A DNA stretch of 54,483 nucleotides, taken from Exiguobacterium sp. Leaf196. GTDB lineage: Bacteria > Bacillota > Bacilli > Exiguobacteriales > Exiguobacteriaceae. Below are positions 31,305 through 40,806 of the stretch, piece by piece. The translations under genes were made by a program, and so were the position numbers. The notes beneath the pieces were generated by a model. That model was given only the letters and a program-made list of their open reading frames with translations, did not search any database and was not told the origin of the DNA. Position 1 is the stretch's first letter, and every line of letters starts with the position of its first letter. Location of the stretch: positions 1 to 54,483 of the forward strand of contig NZ_LMPV01000013.1 of NCBI RefSeq assembly GCF_001423965.1, written 5' to 3'.

Positions 31305-34300
31305 TTATTCCTCTTCAGTAACAACTGGTGCGACAGGCGCTTGAACTTCTTCGAGTGCTGGAGTCGCGTTCGGGATATTGTCCTCGTCTTCGTCACGCAT
31401 TTCGATCTCTTCATCATCAGCAGACATCATCTTAACGTCCATACCGAGGGATTGAAGCTCTTTAATGAGGACTCGGAACGATTCCGGTACGCCCGGTTGT
31501 GGTACATTCTCACCTTTGACGATTGCTTCGTACGCTTTGACACGACCGATCGTATCATCCGACTTGATTGTAAGGATTTCTTGGAGCGTGTAGGCTGCGC
31601 CGTATGCTTCAAGTGCCCATACTTCCATCTCACCGAAACGCTGACCACCGAACTGGGCTTTACCACCGAGCGGTTGTTGTGTAACGAGTGAGTATGGTCC
31701 TGTCGAACGTGCGTGAAGTTTATCATCGACCATGTGAGCAAGTTTAATCATATACATGACACCGACAGAGATACGGTTATCGAACGCTTCACCCGAACGA
31801 CCATCATAAAGGACAGTCTTCGCGTCGCGATCCATACCTGCTTCTTCAATCGTTGCCCAAACATCTTCCTCACGCGCACCATCGAATACTGGTGATGCGA
31901 CTTTAATGCCGAGTTGACGTGCTGCCATCCCGAGGTGAAGCTCGAGCAACTGCCCGATGTTCATCCGTGATGGAACCCCAAGTGGGTTCAACATGATGTC
32001 AATTGGCGTACCGTCTGGCATGTACGGCATGTCTTCTTCTGGAAGGATACGTGAGATAACACCTTTGTTACCGTGACGACCCGCCATTTTATCACCCTCG
32101 TGAATCTTACGCTTCTGAACGATGTAAGCACGGATCAACTGGTTGACACCAGGTGAGAGCTCGTCCCCATTATCGCGGTCGAAGATTTTGACATCGAGAA
32201 TGATTCCATCACCACCGTGTGGAACACGGAGAGATGTATCACGGACTTCACGTGCTTTTTCACCGAAGATTGCATGAAGAAGACGTTCTTCCGCTGTCAA
32301 TTCCGTTACACCCTTCGGCGTAACTTTACCGACGAGGATATCGCCGTCCTTGACTTCCGCACCGACGCGGATGATTCCGCGATCGTCGAGGTTTTTCAAG
32401 GCATCATCACCGACGTTCGGAATATCACGTGTGATTTCTTCCGGTCCGAGTTTCGTATCACGCGACTCACATTCGTATTCTTCGATGTGGATCGATGTGT
32501 AGACGTCGTCTTTGACAAGACGTTCACTCATGATGACAGCATCCTCATAGTTGTAACCATCCCATGTCATGAAACCGACGAGTACGTTACGACCAAGCGC
32601 AAGTTCCCCACCGTCCATCGATGGACCATCTGCAAGGATCTCGCCTTTATCGACTGGGTCGCCTGCTTTGATGATTGGTTTTTGGTTATAACACGTTCCT
32701 TGGTTAGAACGGATGAATTTTTGAATCTTGTAACGGTCGAGTTCACCTTCGACGATGTTGCCATCGACTTCCGTCGTACGACGGACAAGGATTTCACGCG
32801 CCGTAACGCGCTCAGCGATCCCTGCGTGCTTCGCAACAACAGCGGCTCCTGAGTCTTTTGCAGACACGTACTCCATACCTGTACCGACAATCGGAGATTC
32901 CGGGTTCAGAAGTGGGACGGCCTGACGTTGCATGTTCGCTCCCATGAGGGCACGGTTCGAGTCATCGTTCTCAAGGAACGGGATACAAGCCGTTGCGGCA
33001 GATACAACCTGCTTCGGTGAAACGTCCATATAATCGACACGTGCTGGTTCAACAGACAAGTTTTGTCCACGGAAACGTGAAAGGACGTGTGAATCTTGGA
33101 ACGTCTTCTCTTCCGTCAACAACATGTTTGCCTGTGCGACGACGTAGAGATCCTCTTCGTCTGCAGTCATGTAATGGATTTCATCTGTGACGACGCCCGT
33201 TTCCGGATCGACACGACGATATGGTGCTTCGATGAAGCCGTACTCATTGACCTTCGCGTACGAAGACAACGAGTTGATCAAACCGATGTTTGGTCCCTCT
33301 GGCGTTTCGATCGGACACATACGGGAATAGTGCGAGTAGTGTACGTCACGAACTTCGAAACCAGCGCGCTCACGTGTCAAACCACCGGGTCCGAGTGCTG
33401 AAAGACGACGTTTGTGCGTCAATTCTGCAAGCGGGTTCGTTTGGTCCATGAACTGAGACAACTGCGAGCTACCGAAGAACTCTTTAATCGATGCGATAAC
33501 TGGACGAATGTTGATCAATGCCTGTGGCGTGATCGCATTCTGATCCTGAATCGACATCCGTTCTTTAACGACACGTTCCATCCGCGAGAGACCGATCCGG
33601 AATTGATTCTGGAGCAGCTCACCGACTGAACGGAGACGACGGTTACCGAGGTGATCGATATCGTCTGTCGTACCGACTTCATGCAACAAGTTGAAGAAGT
33701 AGTTGATGGCAGCAATCATGTCAGCAGGCGTGATGTGCTTGATGTCACGATCGATGTTACCGTTACCGATGATATTGATGATGCGTTCACCTTCAGCATC
33801 GTCCGGTGCGAACACCTTGATTGACTGTAAGTTGAAAGCCTCACCCTGCGTTACGCCGCCTGTTGGCGTCGCTTCGATGTAACCAACGGATCCTTCAAGG
33901 AATGGAAGGACTTTATCGAGCATACGACGATCAAGGACCGTTCCTGCTTCCGCGATGACTTCACCTGTCTCTGGGTCAACGAGCGTTTCCGCAAGTTTCT
34001 GACCGAAAAGACGGTTCTTAAGATGAAGCTTTTTATTGATTTTATAACGACCAACGTTTGCCAAATCATAACGTTTCGGGTCAAAGAAGCGCGACACGAG
34101 TAACGCTTTTGCGTTTTCGACTGTCGGCGGCTCTCCCGGACGTAGACGCTCATAAATCTCGATGAGGGCTTTTTCCGTTGATTCCGTATTATCTTTTTCA
34201 AGTGAATTCCGGAGGTACTCATCATCACCGAGAAGATCGATGATTTCCTGATCCGTACCGAAACCAAGAGCACGTAAAAGAACCGTTACTGGAATCTTAC

Positions 34301-34862
34301 GCGTGCGATCAATGCGAACATAAACGATGTCTTTCGCGTCTGTCTCGAGCTCGAGCCATGCACCACGGTTTGGAATGACTGTCGCGGAGAACCCACGCTT
34401 ACCGTTCTTATCTAACTTATTGTTGTAATAAACACTTGGCGAACGAACAAGCTGCGAAACGATTACGCGTTCCGCTCCATTGATGATGAATGTTCCCGAC
34501 TCCGTCATAAGCGGGAAGTCACCCATGAAGACTTCTTGTTCTTTCAATTCACCCGTCTCTTTATTTTGAAGACGGACTTTAACGCGTAGTGGTGCCGAAT
34601 AGGTCACGTCGCGCTCTTTCGATTCATCGATCGAATACTTCGGCTCTCCGAGCGAGTAGTCGATGAATTCTAATACGAGATTCCCTGTGAAATCGGAAAT
34701 CGGCGAAATGTCATGAAACATTTCACGAAGACCTTCCCGCAGGAACCACTCATACGAATTCGTTTGAATCTCGATTAAGTTTGGAAGTTCCAATACTTCG
34801 CTGATACGTGCATAGCTTCTTCTCTGACGGTGACGACCGTACTGAACAAGTTGACCAGTCAA
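31305..34862 (-). CDS. rpoB: DNA-directed RNA polymerase subunit beta
   Basis: An 1185-residue subunit (B. subtilis 1193). The rifampicin region [34 protein letters not shown] is wild type. Other signatures are [13 protein letters not shown] and [11 protein letters not shown]. The C-terminus is a short acidic, variable tail ([12 protein letters not shown]). The start is taken as TTG 34862 (LTGQLVQYG), eight nt after AGAGGTG; a GTG three codons upstream overlaps that site and is less likely. It has its own promoter and a 177-nt leader. Confidence 0.99.
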   Translation of the reverse strand: MTGQLVQYGRHRQRRSYARISEVLELPNLIEIQTNSYEWFLREGLREMFHDISPISDFTGNLVLEFIDYSLGEPKYSIDESKERDVTYSAPLRVKVRLQNKETGELKEQEVFMGDFPLMTESGTFIINGAERVIVSQLVRSPSVYYNNKLDKNGKRGFSATVIPNRGAWLELETDAKDIVYVRIDRTRKIPVTVLLRALGFGTDQEIIDLLGDDEYLRNSLEKDNTESTEKALIEIYERLRPGEPPTVENAKALLVSRFFDPKRYDLANVGRYKINKKLHLKNRLFGQKLAETLVDPETGEVIAEAGTVLDRRMLDKVLPFLEGSVGYIEATPTGGVTQGEAFNLQSIKVFAPDDAEGERIINIIGNGNIDRDIKHITPADMIAAINYFFNLLHEVGTTDDIDHLGNRRLRSVGELLQNQFRIGLSRMERVVKERMSIQDQNAITPQALINIRPVIASIKEFFGSSQLSQFMDQTNPLAELTHKRRLSALGPGGLTRERAGFEVRDVHYSHYSRMCPIETPEGPNIGLINSLSSYAKVNEYGFIEAPYRRVDPETGVVTDEIHYMTADEEDLYVVAQANMLLTEEKTFQDSHVLSRFRGQNLSVEPARVDYMDVSPKQVVSAATACIPFLENDDSNRALMGANMQRQAVPLLNPESPIVGTGMEYVSAKDSGAAVVAKHAGIAERVTAREILVRRTTEVDGNIVEGELDRYKIQKFIRSNQGTCYNQKPIIKAGDPVDKGEILADGPSMDGGELALGRNVLVGFMTWDGYNYEDAVIMSERLVKDDVYTSIHIEEYECESRDTKLGPEEITRDIPNVGDDALKNLDDRGIIRVGAEVKDGDILVGKVTPKGVTELTAEERLLHAIFGEKAREVRDTSLRVPHGGDGIILDVKIFDRDNGDELSPGVNQLIRAYIVQKRKIHEGDKMAGRHGNKGVISRILPEEDMPYMPDGTPIDIMLNPLGVPSRMNIGQLLELHLGMAARQLGIKVASPVFDGAREEDVWATIEEAGMDRDAKTVLYDGRSGEAFDNRISVGVMYMIKLAHMVDDKLHARSTGPYSLVTQQPLGGKAQFGGQRFGEMEVWALEAYGAAYTLQEILTIKSDDTIGRVKAYEAIVKGENVPQPGVPESFRVLIKELQSLGMDVKMMSADDEEIEMRDEDEDNIPNATPALEEVQAPVAPVVTEEE

Positions 34863-35045
34863 CTGATTCACCTCTCAGACCCACTTCTTCTTATAGAGAA
34901 GGACGGGTGTAATATCGAACATTGAAGCCATTTTTTGATTGATAAGCGCAAAAAAGCGACGTCTTGTCTACTCAATCATCTGTAGTCGAGAACGCCAGCT
35001 GCTTTCAAACATCTTATCCAAAAATCACTCCAATGGCATTTTATA

Positions 35046-35074
35046 ATACTATCATAGACACAACATGAGGTCAA
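35046..35074 (-). promoter_or_regulatory. rpoB-rpoC promoter (sigma-A type)
   Basis: The minus strand shows TTGACC (35074-35069), a 17-nt spacer and TAGTAT (35051-35046); start near 35039. The roughly 177-nt leader up to rpoB contains short G/C dyads and T-rich stretches but no convincing attenuator. Confidence 0.75.
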
Positions 35075-35075
35075 C

Positions 35076-35095
35076 GACAAATCCTTCGATTTGTC
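35076..35095 (-). repeat. Hairpin overlapping the ybxB stop codon
   Basis: GACAAATC (35095-35088) pairs exactly with GATTTGTC (35083-35076), loop GAAG. It abuts the -35 of the rpoB promoter and lacks a T-run. Confidence 0.5.
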
Positions 35096-35690
35096 AAGAC
35101 CGAATTGATTTAAATATCGAGTACCCTTTATCCCGGGTAACTGTCTCACACATACCGAATACTTCTTCCATCAACTTCTTCGCAGATGGTCCACCTTGTT
35201 TCTTTTGAATGACGACCCAAAGTTCGCCGCCAACGATGAGATGATCATATGCTTCTCGGAGAATACGATGAACGACCGTTTTTCCTGCCCGAATCGGTGG
35301 ATTCGTCACGATCGCTGCGAATGTCGATTCGCCTACCCCATCATACCCGTCACTCACACCGGTCGTCACGGAAACACCGTTCGCGCGCGCATTGTCTGCC
35401 GCTAGTTCGAGCGCCCGTTCATTGACATCGATCAAGTGTGCCGGACGTCCTGTCGACTTCGAGAGCGCAATGCCCATCGGTCCATATCCACAGCCGACAT
35501 CTAAAATGTCTCCAGCTACAGCCGGTTCCGTGAATGCCTCAATCAACAGACGTGAACCAAAATCGATTCCGTTCTTTGAAAAGACACCGTGATCCGATGT
35601 AAAGCGGAGCGTTTGACCACGCAGGACATATTCCCACGTCTTCGGATCTCGTTTCGATGAAGGGTCATTCGTATAATAATGATCCGCCAT
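35094..35690 (-). CDS. ybxB: Class I SAM-dependent methyltransferase (YbxB/RsmC-like)
   Basis: A 198-residue methyltransferase of the 16S rRNA guanine-N2 (RsmC) family. The SAM motif is DILDVGCGYGPMGIAL (about 61-76), followed by HLIDVNERALELA and the target-base motif TNPPIRAGK, all near expected spacing. The N-terminal part YYTNDPSSKRDPKTWEYVLRGQTLRFTSDHGVFSKNGIDFGSRLL matches the Bacillus YbxB layout, also found between rplL and rpoB there. rRNA is the presumed substrate. ATG 35690 is set by GGGGAAGG. It follows a strong terminator, so expression is probably low and by readthrough. Confidence 0.9.
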   Translation of the reverse strand: MADHYYTNDPSSKRDPKTWEYVLRGQTLRFTSDHGVFSKNGIDFGSRLLIEAFTEPAVAGDILDVGCGYGPMGIALSKSTGRPAHLIDVNERALELAADNARANGVSVTTGVSDGYDGVGESTFAAIVTNPPIRAGKTVVHRILREAYDHLIVGGELWVVIQKKQGGPSAKKLMEEVFGMCETVTRDKGYSIFKSIRS

Positions 35691-35727
35691 GTTTCCTTCC
35701 CCTCTCATGTAAAAGATGAAAACAAAA

Positions 35728-35748
35728 GAAGCTCGCAATGCGAGCTTC
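35728..35748 (-). terminator. Terminator after rplL
   Basis: GAAGCTCGC (35748-35740) pairs exactly with GCGAGCTTC (35736-35728), loop ATT, then TTTTGTTTTC. It ends the rplJ-rplL transcript and limits entry into ybxB. Confidence 0.9.
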
Positions 35749-35772
35749 TCTTGTTTCTACGGAAGAAGAAAA

Positions 35773-36141
35773 TTACTTAACTTCTACAGTAGCGCCAGCT
35801 TCTTCAAGCTTAGCTTTCATTGCTTCAGCGTCTTCTTTCGAAACGCCTTCTTTAACTGGTGCTGGAGTTCCGTCTACGAGAGCTTTCGCTTCTTTAAGAC
35901 CGAGGCCTGTCAATTCGCGAACTGCTTTGATGACGTTGATTTTACCAGATCCAGCGTTAGTAAGGATAACGTCGAATTCAGTTTGCTCTTCAGCTGCTGC
36001 GCCTGCGCCAGCACCTGCAACTGCTACTGGAGCTGCTGCTGATACGCCGAATTCTTCTTCGATTGTTTTTACGAGTTCGTTAAGTTCAAGAACAGTCATG
36101 CCCTTGAGGTCTTCGATAAATTGCTCTTTGTTGAAAGCCAT
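35773..36141 (-). CDS. rplL: 50S ribosomal protein L7/L12
   Basis: A 122-residue stalk protein (Bacillus 123). It has an N-terminal dimerisation helix ([33 protein letters not shown]), a flexible Ala-rich hinge near residues 36-50 and a C-terminal factor-binding domain with [28 protein letters not shown]. It is present in multiple dimers on L10 and recruits translation GTPases. It lies 76 nt after rplJ. Confidence 0.99.
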   Translation of the reverse strand: MAFNKEQFIEDLKGMTVLELNELVKTIEEEFGVSAAAPVAVAGAGAGAAAEEQTEFDVILTNAGSGKINVIKAVRELTGLGLKEAKALVDGTPAPVKEGVSKEDAEAMKAKLEEAGATVEVK

Positions 36142-36217
36142 TATGGTTTTCCTCCTTTGATTTAGCCCACGTTGGGGTGTGAAAATTGTGTTGGTTGCCT
36201 ATCCCGCTAAGCAGAAA

Positions 36218-36724
36218 TTAAGCAGATTGTTCTTCTTTTTGCTCTGCGATTGCGTTCGTTGCCACCGCGAGTCCACGGATTGGCGCTTGAAGCACGCTGA
36301 GGAGCATCGAAAGGAGACCTTCGCGTGATGGAAGTTCCGCAAGGGCTTTGACATCTTCTACTGAAGTGACTTTGCCTTCGATGATACCACCTTTAAGTTC
36401 GAGAGCCTTGTGCGTTTTAGCGAAGTCGTTCAAGATCTTAGCTGGCGCGATAACGTCTTCATTGCTGAAGGCGATCGCACTAGGACCTGTGAAGACTTCA
36501 TCAAGACCTTCGAGGTTGCTTTGAACTGCCGCGCGGCGGAGGAGACCGTTTTTGTAAACTTTGAATTCAACGCCCGCTTCGCGGAGTTGTTTACGAAGTT
36601 CAGTGACTTCTTCTACTGTGAGTCCACGGTAGTCGACGACAACTGTTCCTGCGCTCGCTTGGAGTTTCTCAGCGATCTCAGATACGAGATCCGCTTTGAC
36701 AGCGATAACTTTTTCGTTTGCCAT
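36218..36724 (-). CDS. rplJ: 50S ribosomal protein L10
   Basis: A 168-residue protein (Bacillus 166). It starts [59 protein letters not shown] and ends in the helical spine that binds L7/L12 dimers (about 130-168). It is preceded by an L10-type leader with an attenuator, through which L10(L12) complexes are thought to control their own operon. A GGAGGTG site precedes ATG. Confidence 0.98.
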   Translation of the reverse strand: MANEKVIAVKADLVSEIAEKLQASAGTVVVDYRGLTVEEVTELRKQLREAGVEFKVYKNGLLRRAAVQSNLEGLDEVFTGPSAIAFSNEDVIAPAKILNDFAKTHKALELKGGIIEGKVTSVEDVKALAELPSREGLLSMLLSVLQAPIRGLAVATNAIAEQKEEQSA

Positions 36725-36900
36725 TTCTGTTGCACCTCCTGGTAGATGAAATGTACCGGTGCGAGGGGCTGCTCGATTTCAAATAAAAAGCCTCCGTCTG
36801 CAAAGCAGAGGAGGCGTAATCGTCAAAAAGGATACCTGAACAAACAGGCTCTCTGAGCAAGAACACCTCGGAAGGATTTATGCCCATGTGAGCACCTTCT
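36725..36900 (-). ncRNA. L10 leader RNA with attenuator
   Basis: The leader contains CCGAGGTGTT near 36874-36865, AGAGAGCCTGTTTG and an intrinsic terminator just upstream of rplJ (36815-36790). This layout is that of the Firmicute L10 leader, in which L10(L12) binding is thought to favour the terminator. I did not run a covariance model; identification rests on order and motifs. Confidence 0.75.
36782..36815 (-). terminator. Attenuator terminator in the L10 leader
   Basis: GCCTCCTCTGC (36815-36805) pairs with GCAGACGGAGGC (36801-36790) with one bulge, followed by TTTTTATTT. It lies 65 nt before the rplJ start codon. Confidence 0.88.
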
Positions 36901-36934
36901 GTCTACGGTATGTCGAAATATATCAACGTTTTAT

Positions 36935-36964
36935 ACTGTAACAGCGTTCTTAGAACGTTGTCAA
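36935..36964 (-). promoter_or_regulatory. rplJ-rplL promoter (sigma-A type)
   Basis: The minus strand shows TTGACA (36964-36959), an 18-nt spacer and TACAGT (36940-36935). The spacer contains the near-perfect palindrome CGTTCTAAGAACG. It lies immediately after the rplA stop codon. Confidence 0.65.
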
Positions 36965-36981
36965 GTTCGTTTTAGACGAAA

Positions 36982-37668
36982 TTATTTCGCGAAGTCAGCT
37001 GAAGATACTTTTACACCAGGACCCATTGTAGAAGCGATCGCGATGTTCTTAAGGTATACACCTTTAGCAGTAGCAGGCTTAACTTTTACGAGAGTTTCGA
37101 TAACTGTGTTGATGTTCTCAACGAGTTTCTCGTTATCGAATGATTTTTTACCGACAGGAACGTGGATGTTACCTGATTTGTCGACACGGTACTCAACTTT
37201 ACCAGCTTTGATATCGTTGATTGCTTTTGTGACGTCAAATGTAACTGTACCTGTTTTCGGGTTTGGCATGAGGCCTTTTGGTCCGAGAACGCGACCAAGT
37301 TTACCAACTTCACCCATCATGTCTGGTGTCGCAACGATAACATCGAAGTCGAACCATCCTTGTTGGATTTTGTTGATGTACTCAGCATCACCAGCGTAAT
37401 CTGCTCCAGCAGCTTCCGCTTCTTTTAATTTCTCACCTTTCGCGAAGACGAGAACTTTTTGTGTTTTACCAGTACCGTGTGGCAATACGACTGCTCCACG
37501 GATTTGTTGGTCTGCTTTCTTCGGATCTACTCCGAGACGAACAGCCAATTCGATAGTCTCATCGAATTTCGCAGTTGCAGATTTTTTAGTCAAATCTACA
37601 GCTTCTGCGAGTTCGTATGAAACCGTACGATCGATAAGCTTAGCAGCTTCTTTGTACTTCTTACCCAT
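36982..37668 (-). CDS. rplA: 50S ribosomal protein L1
   Basis: A 228-residue protein (Bacillus 232). It contains [27 protein letters not shown] and the L1 signature [36 protein letters not shown]1 forms the mobile stalk that helps E-site tRNA leave, and in many bacteria it represses rplK-rplA translation. ATG 37668 is set by GGAGG; 22 upstream codons are leader. A hairpin (37710-37690) precedes the ribosome site and may be part of an L1-binding element. Confidence 0.98.
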   Translation of the reverse strand: MGKKYKEAAKLIDRTVSYELAEAVDLTKKSATAKFDETIELAVRLGVDPKKADQQIRGAVVLPHGTGKTQKVLVFAKGEKLKEAEAAGADYAGDAEYINKIQQGWFDFDVIVATPDMMGEVGKLGRVLGPKGLMPNPKTGTVTFDVTKAINDIKAGKVEYRVDKSGNIHVPVGKKSFDNEKLVENINTVIETLVKVKPATAKGVYLKNIAIASTMGPGVKVSSADFAK

Positions 37669-37718
37669 TTTAGGTTCCTCCTTTGTGGTTGTGCGGAAAA
37701 TCCTCCCACATAATGAAA

Positions 37719-37755
37719 GGGTAGCAGGCTTCAAGAAACTATCCGCCTGCGACCC
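37719..37755 (-). repeat. Hairpin in the rplK-rplA gap
   Basis: GGGTCGCAGGC (37755-37745) pairs with GCCTGCTACCC (37729-37719) with one mismatch, followed by TTTCATTATG. It is terminator-like but weak; partial attenuation or mRNA stabilisation between rplK and rplA is plausible. Confidence 0.5.
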
Positions 37756-37785
37756 TCATCGTTGTTCATGGTAATCAAAAAGACA

Positions 37786-38211
37786 TTAGTCTTCGATTAC
37801 GATACCCATAGAACGTGCAGTACCTTCAACCATCAACATTGCTGTTTCAACAGATGATGCGTTAAGGTCTGGCATTTTTGTTTCAGCGATTTCACGAACT
37901 TTGTCACGTTTGACTGTCGCTACTTTCTTACGGTTCGGTTCACCTGAACCACTCTCAATTCCAGCTGCTTTCTTCAAGAGAACTGCTGCTGGAGGAGTTT
38001 TAGTGATGAATGTGAATGAACGATCTTCAAAAACCGTGATGACTACAGGGATAATCAAGCCGGCTTGGTCTTGTGTACGAGCGTTGAACTCTTTACAGAA
38101 GCCCATGATGTTCACACCTGCTTGACCGAGTGCCGGTCCAACTGGTGGAGCTGGGTTTGCTTTGCCCGCAGGAATTTGAAGTTTTACGAGTTTCATAACC
38201 TTCTTCGCCAC
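37786..38211 (-). CDS. rplK: 50S ribosomal protein L11
   Basis: A 141-residue protein, the Bacillus length. It contains [38 protein letters not shown] and [21 protein letters not shown]11 supports the GTPase-associated centre and is needed for stringent-response activation of RelA-type enzymes. The start is GTG 38211 ([12 protein letters not shown]), eight nt after AAGGAGG. It heads the rplK-rplA unit with its own promoter. Confidence 0.98.
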   Translation of the reverse strand: MAKKVMKLVKLQIPAGKANPAPPVGPALGQAGVNIMGFCKEFNARTQDQAGLIIPVVITVFEDRSFTFITKTPPAAVLLKKAAGIESGSGEPNRKKVATVKRDKVREIAETKMPDLNASSVETAMLMVEGTARSMGIVIED

Positions 38212-38323
38212 GAGACACACCTCCTTAATTCTTTAATGTGGTTTAATTGGACGTTGCGCGTCCTCCCACTCATTCTATTCGACGAGTTATTTATCGAAAT
38301 AAGCACAACATCAAACACGAAAA

Positions 38324-38352
38324 ATTGTATCATTAAAACAAAACATTCGCAA
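38324..38352 (-). promoter_or_regulatory. rplK-rplA promoter (sigma-A type)
   Basis: The minus strand shows TTGCGA (38352-38347), a 17-nt spacer and TACAAT (38329-38324); start near 38317. The leader of about 105 nt has the small hairpins TTATTT/AAATAA and GGACG/CGTCC. Confidence 0.78.
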
Positions 38353-38360
38353 TAGGAAAC

Positions 38361-38912
38361 TTAATCGATTTTATCGACCTGTGCGAAATCAAGCTCGACC
38401 TTCGTTTCGCGACCGAACATATCAACAGAGACTTTCATTTTCTCAGCATCTGTATCAAGCTCCTCGATCGTACCTTCGAGATTTTCGAAAGCTCCTTCTT
38501 TGATTCGGACGATTTGTCCGAGTGAGAAGTCGTAACGGCTCTTCAGATCGACAAGACCCATTGATCCAAGGATATTTTCTGCTTCTTCCGGAAGAAGTGG
38601 GGTTGGTTTTGAACCGCCGCCGACTGATCCGAGGAAGCCTGTGACGTTCGGAGTATTCCGGACGACATACCAGGAATCATCCGTCATGACCATCTCAACG
38701 AGGACATACCCCGGGAAGATCTTGACTTCACGTTCCTTGATTTTCGTTTCTCCCTTTTTGTTCGTTACTTCTTCTTGTACCGTTTCAATCGGAACGAGTA
38801 CACGGAAGATTTTTTCGTCCATGTTCATGGATTCAATTCGACGTTCAAGGTTCGCCTTGACGTTATTTTCGAATCCGGAATACGTTTGGACGACAAACCA
38901 TTGTTTCTCCAT
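38361..38912 (-). CDS. nusG: Transcription termination/antitermination factor NusG
   Basis: A 183-residue protein (Bacillus 177). The N-terminal NGN domain starts WFVVQTYSGFENNVKANLERR and contains FPGYVLVEMVMTDDSWYVVRNTPNVTGFLG; the C-terminal KOW domain is QIVRIKEGAFENLEGTIEEL. An acidic-basic insert around 45-62 (TNKKGETKIKEREVK) accounts for the extra length. NusG binds RNA polymerase and, through KOW, S10. It follows secE by 19 nt. Confidence 0.98.
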   Translation of the reverse strand: MEKQWFVVQTYSGFENNVKANLERRIESMNMDEKIFRVLVPIETVQEEVTNKKGETKIKEREVKIFPGYVLVEMVMTDDSWYVVRNTPNVTGFLGSVGGGSKPTPLLPEEAENILGSMGLVDLKSRYDFSLGQIVRIKEGAFENLEGTIEELDTDAEKMKVSVDMFGRETKVELDFAQVDKID

Positions 38913-38931
38913 GGTAGGCCACCTCTTCTTT

Positions 38932-39102
38932 TTACTTAATCAACCAGCTCATCAATGCGCTAAGCCCTGAATCGACGCCGAAGATGAAGACACCCATGAA
39001 GATCACCATACCGATGACCGTCAATGTGTATTTCGTCAGCTCTTTCCGTTTTGGCCAGCTCGTCTTTTTCAATTCATTCCATACGTCACGCAAAAATTTC
39101 AT
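38932..39102 (-). CDS. secE: Protein translocase subunit SecE
   Basis: A 56-residue protein (Bacillus 59) with a single membrane helix (about 27-44: LTVIGMVIFMGVFIFGVD) after the amphipathic, conserved DVWNELKKTSWPKRKEL. It stabilises SecY, encoded at 11843-13132. It begins with ATG 39102 after a GGAGGG site, between rpmG and nusG, the conserved Gram-positive order. Confidence 0.97.
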   Translation of the reverse strand: MKFLRDVWNELKKTSWPKRKELTKYTLTVIGMVIFMGVFIFGVDSGLSALMSWLIK

Positions 39103-39146
39103 CGTACTTTCCCTCCAGGATGTAATAAATCGGGACAGATGAAGCT

Positions 39147-39293
39147 TTATTTCGCTTCTTTATGAATCGTATGCGCGTTACAACGACGGCAGAATTTCTT
39201 CAATTCCAAGCGGACAGTGACGTCCTCTTTTTTCATCGTCGTATAGTCGCGGGCACCGCAATTATCACAAGCAAGGCCTACTTTCTTCGCCAT
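39147..39293 (-). CDS. rpmG: 50S ribosomal protein L33 (zinc-binding form)
   Basis: A 48-residue protein (Bacillus RpmGB 49). It starts [17 protein letters not shown], and the CDNC and CRRC pairs form a zinc ribbon. So this L33 is the zinc-dependent form, unlike the S14 in this window. ATG 39293 has AAGGAGG. It heads rpmG-secE-nusG after a terminator. Confidence 0.96.
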   Translation of the reverse strand: MAKKVGLACDNCGARDYTTMKKEDVTVRLELKKFCRRCNAHTIHKEAK

Positions 39294-39357
39294 CTCAAAG
39301 TCCTCCTTCTTTGCCACTCTTCTCTTCTGTTGAGGTACTTTCCTTCCGAAAAAGAGC

Positions 39358-39384
39358 GTAAAAAAAAACGCCTATGAGCGGCGT
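39358..39384 (-). terminator. Terminator after sigH
   Basis: ACGCC pairs with GGCGT (39384-39368) around a 7-nt loop, followed by ten T residues. The stem is short but the T-run is strong. It separates sigH from rpmG-secE-nusG. Confidence 0.75.
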
Positions 39385-39448
39385 CTCGCTAGTAAGGCGC
39401 TAGTTATACAGTAGCATAGGAAGGGATTACGGTCAATCTACCTCTCTG

Positions 39449-40090
39449 TTAGACCGTCATCTTTCGTGCTTCGAGATAACGCTCAAGCTTGCGCTTGACG
39501 CGTTGCAAGGCATTGTCGATCGATTTGACATGACGATCGAGGTCGTCAGAGATTTCCTGATACGTCCGTCCGTCAAGATAGAGCGCGAGGACTTTGCGTT
39601 CAAGGTCGCTTAAAATTTCATCCATCTTCGATTCAATGTCTGCATATTCTTCCCGGTTGACGATCAAGATTTGTGGGTCAGAAGGTGCTGTCGACGTAAT
39701 GATATCGAGTAACGTCCGCTCCGATTCATCGTCATAGATCGGTTTATCGAGTGAGATGTAAGAGTTCAACGGGATATGTTTCTGACGTGTCGCCGTCTTG
39801 ATCGCAGTGATCATCTGTCTCGTAATGCATAATTCGGCAAATCCTTTAAACGAGGCAAGCTTATCCGTTCGGTAATCTCGTACTGCTTTATAGAGACCAA
39901 TCATTCCTTCTTGAATGATATCTTCTCGGTCTGCCCCGATCAAAAAATAAGAACGGGCTTTGGCGCGCACGAAATTTCGATACCGCTCGATCAAAAATTC
40001 GAGCGCATCGCTGTTGTCGAACTCTTTCGCTTGTTCTACAAGCGCTTCATCGGTCATGCACCCAAACTGGTCGAACGAAACCAAACTCAT
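39449..40090 (-). CDS. sigH: RNA polymerase sigma-H factor (sigma-30)
   Basis: A 213-residue sigma-70-family factor (Bacillus 218). Region 2 includes FLIERYRNFVRAKARSYFLIGADREDIIQEGMIGLYKAVRDYR; region 4 includes LSDLERKVLALYLDGRTYQEISDDLDRHVKSIDNALQRVKRKLERYL. In Bacillus sigma-H drives early sporulation and competence genes. The start is ATG 40090 after GGAGGGA. It has its own promoter, ahead of rpmG-secE-nusG as in B. subtilis. Confidence 0.96.
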   Translation of the reverse strand: MSLVSFDQFGCMTDEALVEQAKEFDNSDALEFLIERYRNFVRAKARSYFLIGADREDIIQEGMIGLYKAVRDYRTDKLASFKGFAELCITRQMITAIKTATRQKHIPLNSYISLDKPIYDDESERTLLDIITSTAPSDPQILIVNREEYADIESKMDEILSDLERKVLALYLDGRTYQEISDDLDRHVKSIDNALQRVKRKLERYLEARKMTV

Positions 40091-40136
40091 CTTGTATCCC
40101 TCCAAGCATCATTGACGAATAGTTCAATTGTTTTTA

Positions 40137-40166
40137 ATTATACAATAATTACCTGTCGCACGACAA
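40137..40166 (-). promoter_or_regulatory. sigH promoter (sigma-A type)
   Basis: The minus strand shows TTGTCG (40166-40161), an 18-nt spacer and a perfect TATAAT (40142-40137). Predicted start near 40130. Confidence 0.65.
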
Positions 40167-40214
40167 TGAAAATTGGCATGACCTCTTTTGTTGTATCCAA
40201 AATGTATCTTTTCA

Positions 40215-40251
40215 TAAAAAACACCGTTCTTCCAAAGTAGGAAAAACGGTG
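40215..40251 (-). terminator. Terminator after rae1
   Basis: CACCGTTTTTCC (40251-40240) pairs with GGAAGAACGGTG (40233-40222) with one G-U, then seven T residues. It ends the gltX/cysE-rae1 transcript before sigH. Confidence 0.9.
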
Positions 40252-40275
40252 ATCTGCTCATGCGAATGGTTTATA

Positions 40276-40806
40276 TCATGTATCTGAATTCTTTCGACGA
40301 CGGATCGCTTCTAAACGTGCGACGACGTCTTCTGGTAAATCAATCTTCGAGCGCGGTTGAGCCGTCGTCTTCGCAGACGTCGTCTGTTGTTTGATGACAG
40401 CGACTGCCGCTTTCCACTCTCGCCGGAGCTCTTGCGCCGATATGCGGAGTGCTCCGAGCGTGAAGATGACCCACTGCTCCGTATAATCATTCGTCGCTAC
40501 CGTTAACTTGACTCGGATATCTTGTAGCCAATCAGCAGCTGTCTTTTCAATCCATTCATCTGCCGTTTCGTTCTCCCGTGTGTAGACGATATCAATCCCG
40601 CTTTTTTGCATCCGGGATTCACGTCCCGGTTGAAGATAGGCATCGAAGACGATCGTAACGCTGAGACCTGTGACAGCTTGGTATTCCGCCATCGCATGAA
40701 TCAGCCGTTCCCGTGCCAATTCAAAATCTTGCTCCCGCAACGTCCGAAATTCTGGCCATGCGCCAATGATATTATAGCCATCTACGATGAGACGATCATA
40801 TTTCAT
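40276..40806 (-). CDS. rae1: NYN-domain ribosome-associated endoribonuclease (Rae1/YacP)
   Basis: A 176-residue protein with a PIN-like NYN domain. It starts DRLIVDGYNIIGAWPE, with the catalytic Asp of VDGYN, and has further acidic residues in IVFDAY and ATNDY. B. subtilis Rae1 (YacP) cuts certain mRNAs on the ribosome A site, and its gene also lies between rlmB and sigH. The C-terminal about 30 residues are basic and variable. It starts by ATGA overlap with rlmB and ends at a terminator. Confidence 0.93.
   Translation of the reverse strand: MKYDRLIVDGYNIIGAWPEFRTLREQDFELARERLIHAMAEYQAVTGLSVTIVFDAYLQPGRESRMQKSGIDIVYTRENETADEWIEKTAADWLQDIRVKLTVATNDYTEQWVIFTLGALRISAQELRREWKAAVAVIKQQTTSAKTTAQPRSKIDLPEDVVARLEAIRRRKNSDT

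Noticed and set aside
32217-32852. Plus-strand open frame of 211 codons inside rpoB
   Set aside because: Antisense shadow of rpoB with no ribosome site, rich in Phe, Asp and Cys, as expected from complementary codons.
34863-35039. Attenuator in the rpoB leader
   Set aside because: A T-rich GCGCTTATC...CGCTTTTTTGCG region looks promising, but no stable stem directly precedes a T-run in the right direction.
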